From: Bradyrhizobium diazoefficiens
GTDB taxonomy: Bacteria; Pseudomonadota; Alphaproteobacteria; Rhizobiales; Xanthobacteraceae
Reading direction: 5' to 3'
NCBI RefSeq assembly: GCF_016616885.1
Contig: NZ_CP067102.1
Span: 4,306,501 to 4,370,500 of the forward strand
DNA: 64,000 nt
Positions 18,856 through 27,075 of the stretch are shown piece after piece. The notes beneath the pieces are model-generated. The model searched no databases and was not told the origin of the DNA. It saw nothing but the letters and a program-made list of their open reading frames with translations. Position numbers and translations under genes: made by a program. Position 1 is the stretch's first letter; each line of letters starts with the position of its first letter.

Positions 18856-19731
18856 TCATTGCGCGCGGGCGGGAACCGGGGCGGGCGGCTTCAAATTCAG
18901 GAGATTGCCGCACAGGATCAGGGCCGCGCCAAGCACGGTCCAGGTGTCGAGCCGCTCGGAATAAAGCAGCCAACCGGCGGTCGCGGTCAGGGGGACCCGC
19001 AGGAAGTCCATGGGTACGACGATGGTGGCGTCGGCGTAGCGCATCGCGCTGGCGAGGCAGTAGTGCGAGAAGGTGCCGCAGACGGCAATGACGCCCAACC
19101 AGGCCCAGACATAGGCCGACGGCCAGGTCCAGACGAACAGCGTCGGCACGAAGCCTGCGACCGATTGCACGACGATCATCCAGAACAGAATCGAGAGCGC
19201 GCTTTCGGTGCGGCTCAGTGATTTGACCAGCGCCATCGAGACGCCAAAGCCCATGGCGGCGCCGAGCGCGATCAGCTGGCCCGGATTGATCTCGCCGGTG
19301 GCGGGCCGGACGATGACGATCACGCCGACGAGACCGAGCACGATGGCCGTGATCTTCCACGGAGTCATGCGCTCGGACAGGAAGCTCGCCGCGAGGATCG
19401 CCGTCCAGATCGGCATGGTGAATTCGATCGCTACCACCTGGCCGATCGGGATCAGTGTCAGCGCGAAGAACCAGCCGAGCTGGGCGACGTAGTGCACGAA
19501 GTTGCGCGCGATATGTTGCGGCAGGCGCTGTGTCCTCAGCACCCTGAAGCCGCCCGCGCGGTAGATGATCGGCAAAAGCAGCACGAAGCCTGCCAGCGAG
19601 CGCACCTCCATGATCTCAAAGACGTTCAGTTCGCGCGTGGCTTCGCGTCCGGCTACCGCCATGATCAGCATCAGCGACAGCCAGCCGGCCATCCAGAAGG
19701 CTGCCATGGATTTGGACGGTGTCGTGCTCAT
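18856..19731 (-). CDS. EamA-family DMT transporter
   Basis: It has 291 residues with ten predicted transmembrane segments in two EamA halves, the size of RhaT/YdcZ-like exporters. ATG at 19729-19731 is used; an upstream reading adds an Arg/Cys-rich stretch that is not membrane-protein-like. Typical features are SLAGFVLLLPIIYR, AIEFTMPIWTAILA with LSERM, and the second-half FSHYCLASAMRYADATIVVPMDFLRVPLTA. Substrate unknown; the family exports amino acids and other metabolites. It stands alone, with the caspase gene downstream on the same strand. Confidence 0.9.
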   Translation of the reverse strand: MSTTPSKSMAAFWMAGWLSLMLIMAVAGREATRELNVFEIMEVRSLAGFVLLLPIIYRAGGFRVLRTQRLPQHIARNFVHYVAQLGWFFALTLIPIGQVVAIEFTMPIWTAILAASFLSERMTPWKITAIVLGLVGVIVIVRPATGEINPGQLIALGAAMGFGVSMALVKSLSRTESALSILFWMIVVQSVAGFVPTLFVWTWPSAYVWAWLGVIAVCGTFSHYCLASAMRYADATIVVPMDFLRVPLTATAGWLLYSERLDTWTVLGAALILCGNLLNLKPPAPVPARAQ

Positions 19732-19854
19732 GCGGGAAGCAGGAATCCTGGGGGAGGGCCGGTATCGGCGACATCGCCGCCGTTTGCAACGGCCAAATCT
19801 GCCGGTGCAGCGATGCATTTCGGCGGCAATTACGAGCCTGACATGGCGGCCGCA

Positions 19855-19891
19855 TAAAAAAATCGATCCGGCGGGGTTCGCCGGATCGATT
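19855..19891 (-). terminator. intrinsic terminator
   Basis: On the minus strand AATCGATCCGGCG and CGCCGGATCGATT form a 13-bp stem with a short loop followed by a T run. It lies 20 bases after the stop of the 19911-20363 gene. Confidence 0.9.
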
Positions 19892-19910
19892 GTCGTGTCA
19901 CCGTACTGCC

Positions 19911-20363
19911 TTATCTCGACATCGAGATGTTGGCGCCGCGGAATTGGCTGTCCGCGCGGATGGTGACGATCTGCTTGTTGCCGCTCGTCCTCAGTGCAAT
20001 GTTGGCGTTGAAGCTGGCGGTCGAGGCCACCACCTCGAAGTTTCCGCCGCCACCACGCCCCTGCAAGGCGCCGCTGATGTTGCGGCTCGCCTCGCTCCAG
20101 CTTCCGGTGATGGCGCTGCCCTCGGCCTTGACGTTGGCGCTGAGGTTGAACTTGTAGGCGTCGCTGGCGCAGGTCAGCGACATTTCCATGGTGGGGCCGA
20201 TCGGCGCATATTTGGCCCGGCAGCGGATCCGTTCGGTCGATCCGTCATCGAGAACGACCGTGCCGCCGCCGCTCCACGTGCCCGCCATGGGCGCGAACGG
20301 GCCGACCTGGGCCTTGCTCTCCGAGCCGGTGGCAGCTGTCACAAACAAAACGGCGGCCGCCAT
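19911..20363 (-). CDS. secreted hypothetical protein
   Basis: From the ATG at 20361-20363 it has 150 residues. The signal peptide is short (MAAAVLFVTAATGSESKA). The mature part reads as a small beta-rich domain: FAPMAGTWSGGGTVVLDDGS, then alternating strands to FRGANISMSR. The pattern 'G-T-W-S-G-G' followed by repeated strands recalls lipocalin-like or DUF-type export proteins. Longer in-frame extensions run into the next gene and lack coding character. A good terminator follows. Function unknown. Confidence 0.7.
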   Translation of the reverse strand: MAAAVLFVTAATGSESKAQVGPFAPMAGTWSGGGTVVLDDGSTERIRCRAKYAPIGPTMEMSLTCASDAYKFNLSANVKAEGSAITGSWSEASRNISGALQGRGGGGNFEVVASTASFNANIALRTSGNKQIVTIRADSQFRGANISMSR

Positions 20364-20400
20364 CAGCAGCCGCCGGTTGAGGAGGTTCGTCCCGAATTGC

Positions 20401-20751
20401 TTATTGGCGCGATGCTTCCCACCGCCCGCTGCACGGTATGCCTGCAGATGCTCCATTCCACTTCCCCGATCCGGCGTTGCCGCTGAGTTGACCGTTAGCA
20501 TATGCACCATTGATCGAAACTTTCACAAGACCCCCACTACCGATGGTGCCGGAAACGTTAGCGCCGGGTGCGCTGATCTTGCCGTCGGCAACCGTCAGCA
20601 TGGAGCTTGCGGTCGGCTCACAGGAGCCGGTCTTGGTCACGATGGTAACCTGCCAATTGCCGTCAAACGGCGTCTGGGCGACCGCAGGTGCGGCGAGGGT
20701 GGCGGCAATAACTGAAGCGGCACAGAACGCCGCGATGCGACCAAAACGCAT
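20401..20751 (-). CDS. small secreted hypothetical protein (116 aa)
   Basis: It has 116 residues with a signal peptide (FCAASVIAATLAAPAVAQ). The mature part has the theme FDGNWQVTIVTKTGSCEP, then strands around GKISAPGANVSGTIGSGG and a Gly/Ser-rich end with CSGRWEASRQ; two cysteines may pair. It resembles the following gene in layout (short beta-rich secreted domain beginning G-x-W), so the two may be related or co-transcribed. No function is known to me. Confidence 0.75.
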   Translation of the reverse strand: MRFGRIAAFCAASVIAATLAAPAVAQTPFDGNWQVTIVTKTGSCEPTASSMLTVADGKISAPGANVSGTIGSGGLVKVSINGAYANGQLSGNAGSGKWNGASAGIPCSGRWEASRQ

Positions 20752-20934
20752 GAATTCCGTCCTTGAATTTGTCTGATATGCTGACGCTTATTCGGGCGAA
20801 ATGTGACGGAAGTTTGGTGCATTGCAAAGTCGAAAATTGTTCCTGTGGAAACAACGGTTTATTTGCGTTTCCGGCTCCAATTTTCGAAGCAAAATCAATG
20901 CGGCCTCACGTTAATCGTTAACATCAGGAGCGAT

Positions 20935-21522
20935 TCACGAAAGACTTGGCGCCGAGGTCGCGAATTGCTCGTCCTGGGCTTTCGACGGCAGGGCCTTGTG
21001 GACCTTGGCGTAATCGATCACGTCGGCGAGCAGCTTGAGCCCGAGCGGGGCTAGTGCACGCTCCCAGAGTTCGCGGGCGGTCTCGCCTTTCCTGACGAAG
21101 CACCAGTCCTGGGCGGCGATGGCGCCCGCGTCCATGCGGTCGGCGAGGTGATAGATCGTGCCGCCGGCGATCGGATCGCCTTCCTTGATGGTCCATTCCA
21201 CCGCGGCCTTGCCGCGATGGCGCGGCAGCAGCGAGGGGTGATAGCCGATCCCACCGAACTTCGCCGCGGCGAGCGCGTCCCTGCCGATCCGGGCGTGGCT
21301 GTGGGCGGTGACGATCAGGTCAGTGTCCGGGGCGATCTCGGAGGCCACCACCAGCTTGGGATTGGCCTGCACCACCACCTCGATGCCGGCGGCCTTGGCG
21401 GTCGCGGCCAAGCGGTCATCGGCGTCGGCCACGACGACCCGCACGACCCCGACACCGTGCTCGCGGAGCATGTTCAGGGTGGTCACGCCGAAATGGCGGG
21501 AGCCGACCAGGGTAATGCGCAT
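20935..21522 (-). CDS. formyltransferase-family protein
   Basis: It has 195 residues and matches only the N-terminal hydrolase/transferase domain of Fmt and GART. The segment GYHPSLLPRHRG holds the conserved His (H95) and the loop, and RMDAGAI holds the Asp (D131). The catalytic Asn, two residues before the His in Fmt and PurN (N-x-H), is Gly93 here. The C-terminal Fmt domain is absent. It may be a formyl-sugar enzyme relative or a degraded activity. It starts at ATG 21520-21522 and stands alone. Confidence 0.75.
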   Translation of the reverse strand: MRITLVGSRHFGVTTLNMLREHGVGVVRVVVADADDRLAATAKAAGIEVVVQANPKLVVASEIAPDTDLIVTAHSHARIGRDALAAAKFGGIGYHPSLLPRHRGKAAVEWTIKEGDPIAGGTIYHLADRMDAGAIAAQDWCFVRKGETARELWERALAPLGLKLLADVIDYAKVHKALPSKAQDEQFATSAPSLS

Positions 21523-21710
21523 GGGTGTCCGATCCGTCTCGCAACTGCGTTATCCCCCGATAACACGTCAGGCCGCCCTGTCACCACCCGCGCGGCGTTT
21601 GCGCCGGTTATCAACAATGCGTCCGCTGCGGGGCTGCGACGAACGCGACGATTGCACAGCGGCCCGCTCCGGTGTTTCCATGGGGAGATTCCGAGACTCG
21701 GAGCGAGCGA

Positions 21711-21992
21711 ATGCGCAGCGCATGGTTTCTTCTCGCCGCACTGATTGCGGCAACTCCGGCCCATGCCGGCGGGCCATACCCGGCGGTGCCGCCCGAAATC
21801 GGCGTAGCGCCCTTTATCGGCCCGACCTGGGACGCCTATCGCTGCACTGAGGGGGTGCCCTACAATTTTTACCACGGCGCCTATTACGGCGAGGAGCCGC
21901 CGGCGATTTATCGCGGCTATGCCTACAGGCCGTACTACCGCTACAGCGCCTATCGCAGATGGCCGCGGACCTATTTCTGCGTCACCGACTAG
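21711..21992 (+). CDS. small Tyr-rich secreted protein
   Basis: It has 93 residues from the ATG at 21711, with GGAG-like bases before it. The signal peptide is MRSAWFLLAALIAATPAHA. The mature part is rich in Tyr and Pro (YNFYHGAYYGEEPPAIYRGYAY), with two cysteines (RCTEG and FCVTD). This composition is common in small exported proteins of Bradyrhizobium. Function unknown. Confidence 0.7.
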   Translation: MRSAWFLLAALIAATPAHAGGPYPAVPPEIGVAPFIGPTWDAYRCTEGVPYNFYHGAYYGEEPPAIYRGYAYRPYYRYSAYRRWPRTYFCVTD

Positions 21993-22145
21993 CGTTGCCG
22001 TACGGCCACGGTCGGACAGCAAGTGGTCGATGCGCCGGTTCCTGTGTTTGAATTCCGACAGAACGACATCGCCTCGTGCGATTAGAATGGCACGTACCGG
22101 GGCTGGTGATATTTCATTCCGGACCCATTTTCGAACCCGGCATCG

Positions 22146-22174
22146 GCCGCTGGCGCAAATGCCAGCGGCTTTTT
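22146..22174 (+). terminator. intrinsic terminator
   Basis: GCCGCTGGC and GCCAGCGGC pair around GCAAAT and are followed by TTTTT. It lies 154 bases after the Tyr-rich gene and would end its transcript or an intergenic RNA. Confidence 0.85.
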
Positions 22175-22274
22175 CATGCCGCGCGTCGTGAAAATCATCA
22201 AACGGTAACGCGTTCTCAACCTCGCTGTCGTATCGACGAATCCGTCGCGGATTTGTATTGCGTACCGCGACACC

Positions 22275-22316
22275 AAAAATGTCCCGCCGGCGCGGTTGCG
22301 CCGCGCGGACATTTTT
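22275..22316. repeat. long hairpin before small gene
   Basis: AAAAATGTCC and GGACATTTTT close a GC-rich inner stem (CGCCGGCGCGG/CGCCGCGCG). It ends 16 bases before the ATG at 22332. Flanking A and T runs let it act as a terminator on either strand, but its position in the leader suggests regulation. Confidence 0.7.
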
Positions 22317-22331
22317 GCCGGGACCGATTTC

Positions 22332-22568
22332 ATGCCGAACGCAATTGAGCAGATCGTGGACGCCTATGTGCGGCTGAAGAACCGCCGTGGCCTCGACGAG
22401 CTGATGATGCACCGGCAGCGGCTCGCGGTCGATCTGAAGAGCAAGTCAGGCAGCTTCGATTTCAGCCTGCCGATCGGCAAGATCGACGAGGAGATCGCGA
22501 TCATCGAGGCCGGACTTGCCAGGCTGGCGGCGGATGCGCCCGAGCTTGGTCCGACGCGATTCCGTTGA
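22332..22568 (+). CDS. small hypothetical protein (78 aa)
   Basis: It has 78 residues, mainly helical and charged (EQIVDAYVRLKNRRGLDELMMHRQRLAVDLK, then DFSLPIGKIDEEIAIIEAGLARL). No signal peptide or membrane segment. ATG at 22332 is used. The coding character is good, and it ends six bases before the convergent gene at 22574. I do not recognise a family. Confidence 0.7.
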   Translation: MPNAIEQIVDAYVRLKNRRGLDELMMHRQRLAVDLKSKSGSFDFSLPIGKIDEEIAIIEAGLARLAADAPELGPTRFR

Positions 22569-22573
22569 GACGC

Positions 22574-22876
22574 TCAGTCGCGCCGGCCGCCGTCGATGAC
22601 GGTGAACAGCGGACGCGCCGGCGTCGGCTCGACCAGCAATTCCTCCACCAGCGCGGTTGCCGCATCGACATATTTGCGCGTGGGCTTGTCGAGCTCCCGT
22701 TTGGCCTCGTCATCGAGCGCGACCTTGGCGGCTTCGACCAGCTTGCGCATGCGTGCGGCATGATCGTCGCCCGCCGTGAGCGTCGCGCGCGCCAGCGAGC
22801 GCAGCACGAACAGCTCGCCCTCGAGGCGGAGCAGGCGGTCGTTGAGCCTGGTGAGGACGGCGTTGAGGTCGGCCAT
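22574..22876 (-). CDS. coiled-coil hypothetical protein (100 aa)
   Basis: It has 100 residues. The N-terminal LNAVLTRLNDRLLRLEGELF is a heptad-like coiled coil, followed by a second helical part (RKLVEAAKVALDDEAKRELD and KYVDAATALVEELLVE). ATG at 22874-22876. It has no export signal. It is convergent with the small gene at 22332. Function unknown. Confidence 0.7.
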   Translation of the reverse strand: MADLNAVLTRLNDRLLRLEGELFVLRSLARATLTAGDDHAARMRKLVEAAKVALDDEAKRELDKPTRKYVDAATALVEELLVEPTPARPLFTVIDGGRRD

Positions 22877-23019
22877 GGCGGCGGTTTATGGCTGCGGTTC
22901 ATTGCAAGGGATCCCGACTCCATCTAACGGCGATCGGTGAACGGAGTGCAAACGCCGAAGGTGCAATTGGGCCGATCTGCCGCGTCGCCGATTCCCTCAA
23001 TTTTGGCGACGGCTGAGGT

Positions 23020-25068
23020 CTACGCCGCCGTGCGCGCGAGATAGTCGCGGGCGAAGGCGAGATACCAGTCGAGGCAGGCGGGATTGGCCATCGCCTCCTT
23101 GTTGATGACCTTCTCCACGGGCTGGCCGAGCAGGAGCTTCTTGATCGGCAGCTCCTGCTTCTTGCCCGACAGCGTGCGCGGGATCTCGGCGACCGCAAAG
23201 ATCTCGTTCGGCAGGAAGCGGCGGGAGAGACCGGCCTCGATCGCCTTGTTGATCTTGGCCTTCATCGCATCGTCGAGGGCAACGCCCTCGCGCAGCACCA
23301 CGAACAGCGGCATGTAGCTGTCGCGGCCGAGATATTCGAGGTCGACGACGAGGCTGTCGAGCACCTCCGGCAGCGCCTCGATCGCGGAATAGAGCTCGCT
23401 CGTGCCCATGCGCAGGCCGTGCCGGTTGATGGTGGCATCGCTGCGGCCATAGATCACGCATGAACCGTCCGGATTGACCTTGAGCCAGTCGCCATGGCGC
23501 CATACCGGCCCGCGGCCGCTGCAGTCGAAATTGTCCGGATAGGTCTCGAAATAGCTCGCGAGATAGCGCGCGTTGCCCTTGTCGTTCCAGAAATAGAGCG
23601 GCATCGATGGCATTGGTTCGGTGCAGACGAGCTCGCCGACCTCGTCGATCACGGCGCGGCCCTGTTCGCTGAAGGCTTCGACCGCTGCGCCCAGCAGGCG
23701 GCACTGCATCGCGCCCGGTGTCTGCGGCAATTCGCGATTGCCGCCGATGAAAGCGCCGGCGAAATCGGTGCCGCCGGAAATGTTTGCCCACCAGATGTCG
23801 GCCTGCGCCACGCTGCCGTTGGTTTTCGACAACGCCGCGAAGCGCGCGTTGAACCAGGCTTGCGTGTCGGCGCTGAGCGGCGAGCCGGTCGAGCCGAGGC
23901 AGCGCAGCCGCGACAGATCGCCGGCGAGGCCGAGATCGATCTCGGCCTTGGCGCAATTGGCGAAGAACGCCGCCCCCGCCCCGAAGAAGGTCGCTTTCGA
24001 TTGCGCCACAAAGCGCCACGACGTGGTCCAGTCCGGCTTCTCCTTGGTGCCGCCGGGGCTGCCGTCGAAAATACAGCAGGTGGTGCCGCTGAGGAGGCCA
24101 CCGACCTGGCTGTTCCACATGATCCAGCCGGTCGAAGAGTACCAGTGATAGCGCTCGCCGAAAGAGTTTTGGTGGTAGGAGCAGCCGAGATCGTTGTGCA
24201 GGCCCAAGAGCGCCAGCACCACAATGACGATGCCGCCATGGCCGTGCACGATCGGCTTGGGCAGGCCTGTGGTGCCGCTGGAATAGACGATCCAGAGCGG
24301 ATGATCGAACGGCAGCCACATCGGCTCGAACGCGTCGATCGCGGCACCAGTCCGTGCGATGATGTCGGAGAGCAGGGCGTCCGGCGCGGCGGGCGCCATG
24401 GCGTCGCTGTGCAAAATGACATGCGCGACGCTCGGCAGTGATCGCCGCAGCTCCGCGACGACATCTTTGCGATCATGCCTGCGCCCGGCATAGGTGACGG
24501 CATCGCAGGCGATCAGCACCTTTGGCTCGATCTGCTTGAAGCGGTCGATTACGGCTGGCGCCGCCATGTCGGGCGCGCAGACGCTCCAGACCGCACCGAT
24601 GCTGGCGCTCGCGAGAAACGCGATGATGGTCTCGGCGATGTTGGGCAGATAGGCCGCGACACGGTCGCCCGGCTTGATGTCCTTGTCCTTCAGGTGCAGC
24701 GCGAGCGCGGCCACCTTGCGCTTGAGCTCCGGCCAGCTCGTCTCGTTCAGCTTGCCATCCTCGCCGCCGCTGACGATCGCGGGTAGGCCGGCGGCATGCG
24801 CAGCGTCGACATGCCGGAACACCTGCCGCGCATAGTTCACCTGCGCGCCGGGAAACCAGACCGCCCCCGGCATCTTGCGCTCGGTGATGACGGCCGCAAA
24901 CGGCGTCGGCGATTGCAGATCGTAATAATTCCAGATGCTGCGCCAGAAGGCGTCGAGATCGCGCACCGACCATTGCCGCATCTCCTCGTAGTTCGCGAAG
25001 GTGAGGCCGCGCTGCTCGACGAGCCAGTTGCGGTAGAGGGCGATCTGCGGGACGAAAGGAGCGGTCAT
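23020..25068 (-). CDS. acetoacetate-CoA ligase
   Basis: ATP-dependent ligase of the ANL superfamily that activates acetoacetate, linking ketone bodies and PHB turnover to acetyl-CoA. At 682 residues it is longer than acetyl-CoA synthetase. The N-terminus has the AacS feature RQWSVRDLDAFWRSIWNYY. ANL core motifs: IVYSSGTTGLPKPIVH near residue 265, STGWIMWN, CLGSTGSPLS, and YGRSDATINRHGLRMGT. The ligase lysine is in RTLSGKKQELPIKKLL near 640. It stands alone, with a repeat-rich gap upstream. The common symbol is aacS or acsA2; I give none. Confidence 0.92.
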   Translation of the reverse strand: MTAPFVPQIALYRNWLVEQRGLTFANYEEMRQWSVRDLDAFWRSIWNYYDLQSPTPFAAVITERKMPGAVWFPGAQVNYARQVFRHVDAAHAAGLPAIVSGGEDGKLNETSWPELKRKVAALALHLKDKDIKPGDRVAAYLPNIAETIIAFLASASIGAVWSVCAPDMAAPAVIDRFKQIEPKVLIACDAVTYAGRRHDRKDVVAELRRSLPSVAHVILHSDAMAPAAPDALLSDIIARTGAAIDAFEPMWLPFDHPLWIVYSSGTTGLPKPIVHGHGGIVIVVLALLGLHNDLGCSYHQNSFGERYHWYSSTGWIMWNSQVGGLLSGTTCCIFDGSPGGTKEKPDWTTSWRFVAQSKATFFGAGAAFFANCAKAEIDLGLAGDLSRLRCLGSTGSPLSADTQAWFNARFAALSKTNGSVAQADIWWANISGGTDFAGAFIGGNRELPQTPGAMQCRLLGAAVEAFSEQGRAVIDEVGELVCTEPMPSMPLYFWNDKGNARYLASYFETYPDNFDCSGRGPVWRHGDWLKVNPDGSCVIYGRSDATINRHGLRMGTSELYSAIEALPEVLDSLVVDLEYLGRDSYMPLFVVLREGVALDDAMKAKINKAIEAGLSRRFLPNEIFAVAEIPRTLSGKKQELPIKKLLLGQPVEKVINKEAMANPACLDWYLAFARDYLARTAA

Positions 25069-25222
25069 TGGGTATCGGCTTTGGTTTGCGGGGAGGGGAG
25101 TTTATCCGGTGTTGAGGCTTAGCAGAAGTCGCGGTTTTTCGCACACGACACTGACCGGGATAATGGGTCTTGGTGCTCGATCGGGACGACGGTGGGCGTG
25201 GTGGCGCACAGCTGTCTCAACA

Positions 25223-25305
25223 CCGTCATTGCGAGCGCAAGCGAAGCAATCCAGCGTCTTTCCGTGGAGGGATTCTGGATTGCTTCGCTGCGCTCGCAAT
25301 GACGG
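25223..25305. repeat. CCGTCATTGCGAGCG inverted repeat
   Basis: The left arm CCGTCATTGCGAGCGCAAG with AAGCAATCCAG is mirrored on the right by CTGGATTGCTTCGCTG and CGCTCGCAATGACGG. It is an almost perfect palindrome of about 83 bp with a central loop. Elements of this sequence are widely repeated in Bradyrhizobium and related genomes (from memory), consistent with a MITE or REP-type unit. Confidence 0.8.
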
Positions 25306-25417
25306 AGCAAGAGGGTACGATGGCCGTCCTTCAAATCGCATCTCAAATCGTAGACACACCTTCGCTCTCTCGCGACGTATCCTGTCCGAGTTTTGTTTCG
25401 TCGCAATCGCCCTTACT

Positions 25418-25890
25418 AGAGCAAGGGCGCAGGGAAGGCCGGGCGTCGGCGGCACCCGCGATCCGTGCGCTGGAAAAAAGCACACGGGGTGGATCACAGG
25501 TTGGCCGAACGTCCGGCCTTCCCCGCGCAATGGTTTACGGCGTACTTCGTGCTCTCCCCGGGGAGCGATGCACTATTGCCCCCGTTGCCTCGCGGATAGC
25601 TGATGTGCGCGCCCGGTCGGGCAGGGCTACATCACCGCGAGACGTGACGCACAGACCCCGGGCGTCAGGACCACACGACTTGGCCGTCCGCGCACGTCCT
25701 CGCTGGGACTTCGAGTGCTGGCGTGTGCTCACGCCCGAAGCCATGCGAAGACGCTGTCAGCGCCGTGTCATCCGCGCGAGAGCTGCTACTCACGGTATCC
25801 CGCCCTGCAAGGCTCGCCGCGCCCGACGCCGTCGCGTCCATCGCTGCCAGGCCCGCGGTTCGTGACGATCGCGATCCGCCCCTTGTCCCG
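25418..25890. repeat. ~470-bp repeat-like block with inverted ends
   Basis: The block opens with AGAGCAAGGGCG and closes with CGCCCCTTGTCCCG, an imperfect inverted pair. Inside, GGAAGGCCGGGC and GTCCGGCCTTCC form a second pair. The composition is GC-rich without coding periodicity. I believe similar blocks recur in Bradyrhizobium intergenic regions, but this is from memory. Confidence 0.5.
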
Positions 25891-26052
25891 GGCCTGGGTG
25901 TTTCGCTTGTACGATAAATCCGAATTTCGGTAAAGTGGAATATTTTTGCGGCGGAGGATTGACAGGCGCGTGGAGGATTTGCGCGGTGTTTTGCCCGACG
26001 GGTCACGGCTGCTTCTGACTCAAGGCGGACATCATCCATTGCGTCGTGGCAA

Positions 26053-26094
26053 TTGACAGCGTGTTGCATCCGTAGCATTCTACCTGAAGGTAGA
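26053..26094 (+). promoter_or_regulatory. promoter-like TTGACA with overlapping palindrome
   Basis: TTGACA at 26053-26058, then after 17 bases CATTCT as a weak -10. The perfect palindrome TCTACC-TGAA-GGTAGA (26079-26094) overlaps the expected transcription start, a good place for a repressor or a 5' hairpin. Confidence 0.45.
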
Positions 26095-26229
26095 TACGAC
26101 CTGCCGCTTGCGCCCCCAACGGGGATGGTGAACGTATCAACGGTCTTTCATGGCCCTTTGCCCGAACGAGCGGGTCAGCAACGCAAGCACCTGGCACTTC
26201 TGTTTCGTTCAAGCAAAGGATGAAAGATC

Positions 26230-26922
26230 ATGCGCGATTTTCGCGATGCCAAGGCAATGGCGCACACGGTTCGAGCCTCACTCGCTGACCAGGGCCTGAA
26301 GGTCACTAACAGCCAAAGCCTTGAACTAATAGCCAAGGCATTCGGTGCTGCTGATTGGAACACGCTCGCCGCTGCAATTCGCGGCGCGAGCACTTCGTCG
26401 CGCCGTGAGGTCGCGAAGCCATCAGTCACCATCGATGCCGGGATCAGGCCGCGGGCGCCGCGATTTGCCACCGAACTTGAACGCACTCTGCAACGCGCCC
26501 TCGGCTACAGCGATGTTCGAAGACATCAGTACTCGACGTTGGAGCATCTGTTACTCGCCCTCGCAGACGACGCCAGTGCTTCAAAGGTGATGCTGGCGTG
26601 CGGTGTCGATCTTGCAATGCTTCGGCAGAGCCTGACCGATTACATCGACAACGAGTTGCGGTCTATCGTGGTCGAAACTGGTGGTTCTCCCGGCGGGTCG
26701 CGGCCATCAGCGGCGTTTCAGCGGGTGATGCAGCGCGCCGAAGCACACGCCGAGCAGATGGGCCTGCAGGAAGTCACCGGGGCAAATGTGGTGGTCGTTA
26801 TCTTTGCCGAGCGATTGAGTCCGGCGGTGCGGCGGCTCTACAATCAAAACATGACCGCCGAAGATGCGGCTGATATTGTCGAACGCGGCATTGCAAAGGG
26901 AGATAGGTCCTCCGCGCCCTGA
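26230..26922 (+). CDS. glyoxalase-like N-domain plus Clp-N domain protein
   Basis: It has 230 residues with GGATGA before the ATG. The N-terminal 50 residues (FRDAKAMAHTVRASLADQGL, then SQSLELIAKAFGAADWNTLAAAI) match the small domain often annotated as 'glyoxalase superfamily' beside mobile or stress genes. Residues about 80-220 carry Clp N-terminal repeats: LERTLQRALGYSDVRRHQYSTLEHLLLAL and a second part AEQMGLQEVTGANVVVVIF. Clp-N domains bind substrates or adaptors. There is no ATPase, so it may be an adaptor or decoy for ClpA/ClpB. No partner gene is adjacent. Confidence 0.75.
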   Translation: MRDFRDAKAMAHTVRASLADQGLKVTNSQSLELIAKAFGAADWNTLAAAIRGASTSSRREVAKPSVTIDAGIRPRAPRFATELERTLQRALGYSDVRRHQYSTLEHLLLALADDASASKVMLACGVDLAMLRQSLTDYIDNELRSIVVETGGSPGGSRPSAAFQRVMQRAEAHAEQMGLQEVTGANVVVVIFAERLSPAVRRLYNQNMTAEDAADIVERGIAKGDRSSAP

Positions 26923-27075
26923 TCAGCGCAGGGCTGTGCCCGGGCTCCGGAGTAGTCAATTCATGGAGGTGGAGCGGAAGGGCGTTGCAGACCTTGCGAC
27001 AGGCGCGTTTGGACCAGAACAGACGTCTAGGCGATGCTCAATTGAGCTAACATGTAGCTGAGAAATGGCGGCACA

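Larger units (their letters stand above)
21993..22331. other. intergenic region with two hairpins
   Basis: 339 bases without a supportable gene. It contains the terminator at 22146-22174 and a long hairpin at 22275-22316 just before the next start codon. The stretch 22070-22145 has no clear promoter or reading frame. Confidence 0.6.
25069..26229. other. 1.2-kb repeat-rich intergenic region
   Basis: No supportable gene. It holds a short inverted repeat (25223-25305), a longer repeat-like block (25418-25890), a TTTTGCCCGACGGGTCA element near 25990 and a promoter-like region at 26053-26094 before the next gene. Apparent reading frames have no consistent coding bias. Confidence 0.7.

Noticed and set aside
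22048..22088. Promoter for an intergenic RNA before the terminator at 22146
   Set aside because: The TTGAAT and TAGAAT hexamers are 29 bases apart, too far for a sigma-70 promoter.
25535..25865. Reading frames inside the repeat block
   Set aside because: Frames in all directions have the same Arg/Ala/Ser composition, as expected for non-coding GC-rich repeat.
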